Positions 63,166-64,000 of a stretch of DNA of 64,000 nucleotides are shown here, one piece after another. The notes beneath the pieces are model-generated. The model saw only the letters and a list, made by a program, of their open reading frames with translations, did no database searches and had not been told where the DNA came from. The stretch is taken from assembly GCF_000013385.1 (NCBI RefSeq), contig NC_007760.1, forward strand, positions 2,357,001 to 2,421,000, in the 5' to 3' direction. The position numbers and the translations under genes were made by a program. Origin of the DNA: Anaeromyxobacter dehalogenans 2CP-C (GTDB lineage: Bacteria; Myxococcota; Myxococcia; Myxococcales; Anaeromyxobacteraceae). The number at the start of each line of letters is the position of its first letter. The first letter of the stretch is position 1.

Positions 63166-64000
63166 CTAATCCCCCCGGGCCGGGTTGCCGCCGGATCCGT
63201 CGCGCGCCGCGACGGGAGCGCGCCGCAGCCCGAGCGCCCAGATGGCCAGCGCCGCCGCGAGGAACGCCGCGCCCGCCGCGCACACGCCGGCCCAGCCGCG
63301 GGCCGTCCACGCCCAGGTGCCCACCGCGGTCCCGAGCGCGCCGCCGGCGAAGTAGGTCACCATGTAGATGGTGTTCATGCGGCTGCGCGCCTCCGGCCGC
63401 CGGGCGTGCACGCGCGCCAGGTTGGAGACGTGGTTGCCCTGCACCCCCACGTCGAGGAGCAGCACCCCCGCGACCAGCGCGGGGACGCTCCCGCTCGCGG
63501 CGAACACCGCGAACCCGGCCAGCGCCACCACGATCGAGATCCCGGCGTTCGCGCGCGGGCTGGTCCGGTCGGCGAGCCGGCCCAGCACCGGGGCCGCCAG
63601 GGCGCCCGCCGCACCCAGCACCCCGAACAGCCCGGCCACGTCCGGCCCGAGCCCGTGCCGCGCCTCGAGCTGGAACGCGAGCGTGCTCCAGAACACGCTG
63701 AACGCCGCGAACCCGAGCGCGCCGAGCGCCGCCGCCTCGCGCAGCACCGGCTCCTCGCGCGCGATGTCGAGCATCGACCGGAGCAGCGCCGGGTACGGCA
63801 TGGACGCGTCCGGTTCGCTGCGCGGGAGCAGCGCCCGGAGCGCCGCCGCCAGCGCCAGCATCAGCGCCGCCGCGACCACGTACACCGCGCGCCACCCCAG
63901 GTGCGCGCCCAGGAAGCCGCTCGCGGTGCGCGCGAGCAGGATGCCCACCAGCAGCCCGCCCATCACCGCGCCCACCGCGCGGCCGCGCTCCTCCGCCGGC
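63166..64000 (-). CDS. MFS transporter (N-terminus beyond window)
   Basis: Partial major facilitator superfamily carrier with about 277 residues visible; the frame runs out of the window. The visible part opens AEERGRAVGAVMGGLLVGIL, a loop preceding TM4/5 of the drug/sugar-type MFS proteins. It contains about seven more segments (e.g. WRAVYVVAAALMLALAAALR; FAAFSVFWSTLAFQLEA; GISIVVALAGFAVFAASG). Likely an efflux-type carrier. Its gene precedes the short asparaginase gene by one base. Confidence 0.88.
   Translation of the reverse strand, partial: PAEERGRAVGAVMGGLLVGILLARTASGFLGAHLGWRAVYVVAAALMLALAAALRALLPRSEPDASMPYPALLRSMLDIAREEPVLREAAALGALGFAAFSVFWSTLAFQLEARHGLGPDVAGLFGVLGAAGALAAPVLGRLADRTSPRANAGISIVVALAGFAVFAASGSVPALVAGVLLLDVGVQGNHVSNLARVHARRPEARSRMNTIYMVTYFAGGALGTAVGTWAWTARGWAGVCAAGAAFLAAALAIWALGLRRAPVAARDGSGGNPARGD

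Overview
The window is a very GC-rich (roughly 74-75% by eye), gene-dense stretch of bacterial chromosome. Gene content and codon use point to Myxococcota, most probably Anaeromyxobacter. Pointers are a multiheme cytochrome with a Tat-exported flavoprotein, sigma-54 activators with visible sigma-54 promoters, a TPR-tailed Ser/Thr kinase, ResB/CcsA (System II) cytochrome c maturation, and GC-driven open frames on every strand. The genus is inferred from recognition; no rRNA or marker gene lies here. I saw no tRNA, CRISPR array, IS element or prophage.

Layout. 1-5.9 kb: Nei/Fpg glycosylase (cut by the window edge), Lhr helicase and a small secreted protein in one minus-strand operon. 6.1-8.4 kb: threonine catabolism (kbl-tdh). 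8.9-12.4 kb: periplasmic flavoprotein, seven-heme cytochrome and outer-membrane barrel, ended by a strong hairpin. 12.5-18.3 kb: a PAP2 phosphatase, then a C4-dicarboxylate/glutamate symporter with a 33-residue companion ORF, a sigma-54 promoter, tandem inverted repeats, and a sigma-54 activator with its sensor kinase. 19.2-22.9 kb: lipoprotein-resB-ccsA. 23.2-31.6 kb: housekeeping genes (CDF transporter, methyltransferase, DAHP synthase, alanine dehydrogenase, DksA/TraR-type zinc finger, glyoxalase, RF3, GNAT, TGS GTPase). 32.1-35.9 kb: HNH protein, an RdgC that appears split in two, phosphoesterase, Gre factor. 36-43.8 kb: aldo/keto reductase, then a minus-strand run of Kelch lipoprotein, Ser/Thr kinase, about 106-residue peptide, ATP-grasp ligase and ECF-like sigma factor. 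44-48.5 kb: TonB-like protein and unrecognised proteins. 48.7-53 kb: pyruvate dehydrogenase aceE-aceF. 53.2-55.5 kb: sigma-54 activator divergent from an iron-sulfur repair (RIC) and hemerythrin operon. 55.8-61.1 kb: branched-chain amino-acid type ABC transporter with a 3-hydroxybutyrate dehydrogenase-like SDR. 61.2-64 kb: DUF4382-like lipoprotein, half-length asparaginase and an MFS transporter cut by the window edge.

The best candidate for an undescribed system is the 37.3-42.3 kb set. A graspetide-maturase-like ATP-grasp enzyme (with the N-terminal W-x-R-R motif of that group) sits directly after a small protein carrying an RPFG motif, between a kinase and a sigma factor. Next are the flavoprotein/seven-heme/barrel operon and two sigma-54 circuits whose promoter elements can be read directly.

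A family of short inverted repeats built around TCGACTCCG and CCCTGAGCCTGTCGAAGGG occurs at four loci, three of them at convergent gene ends.
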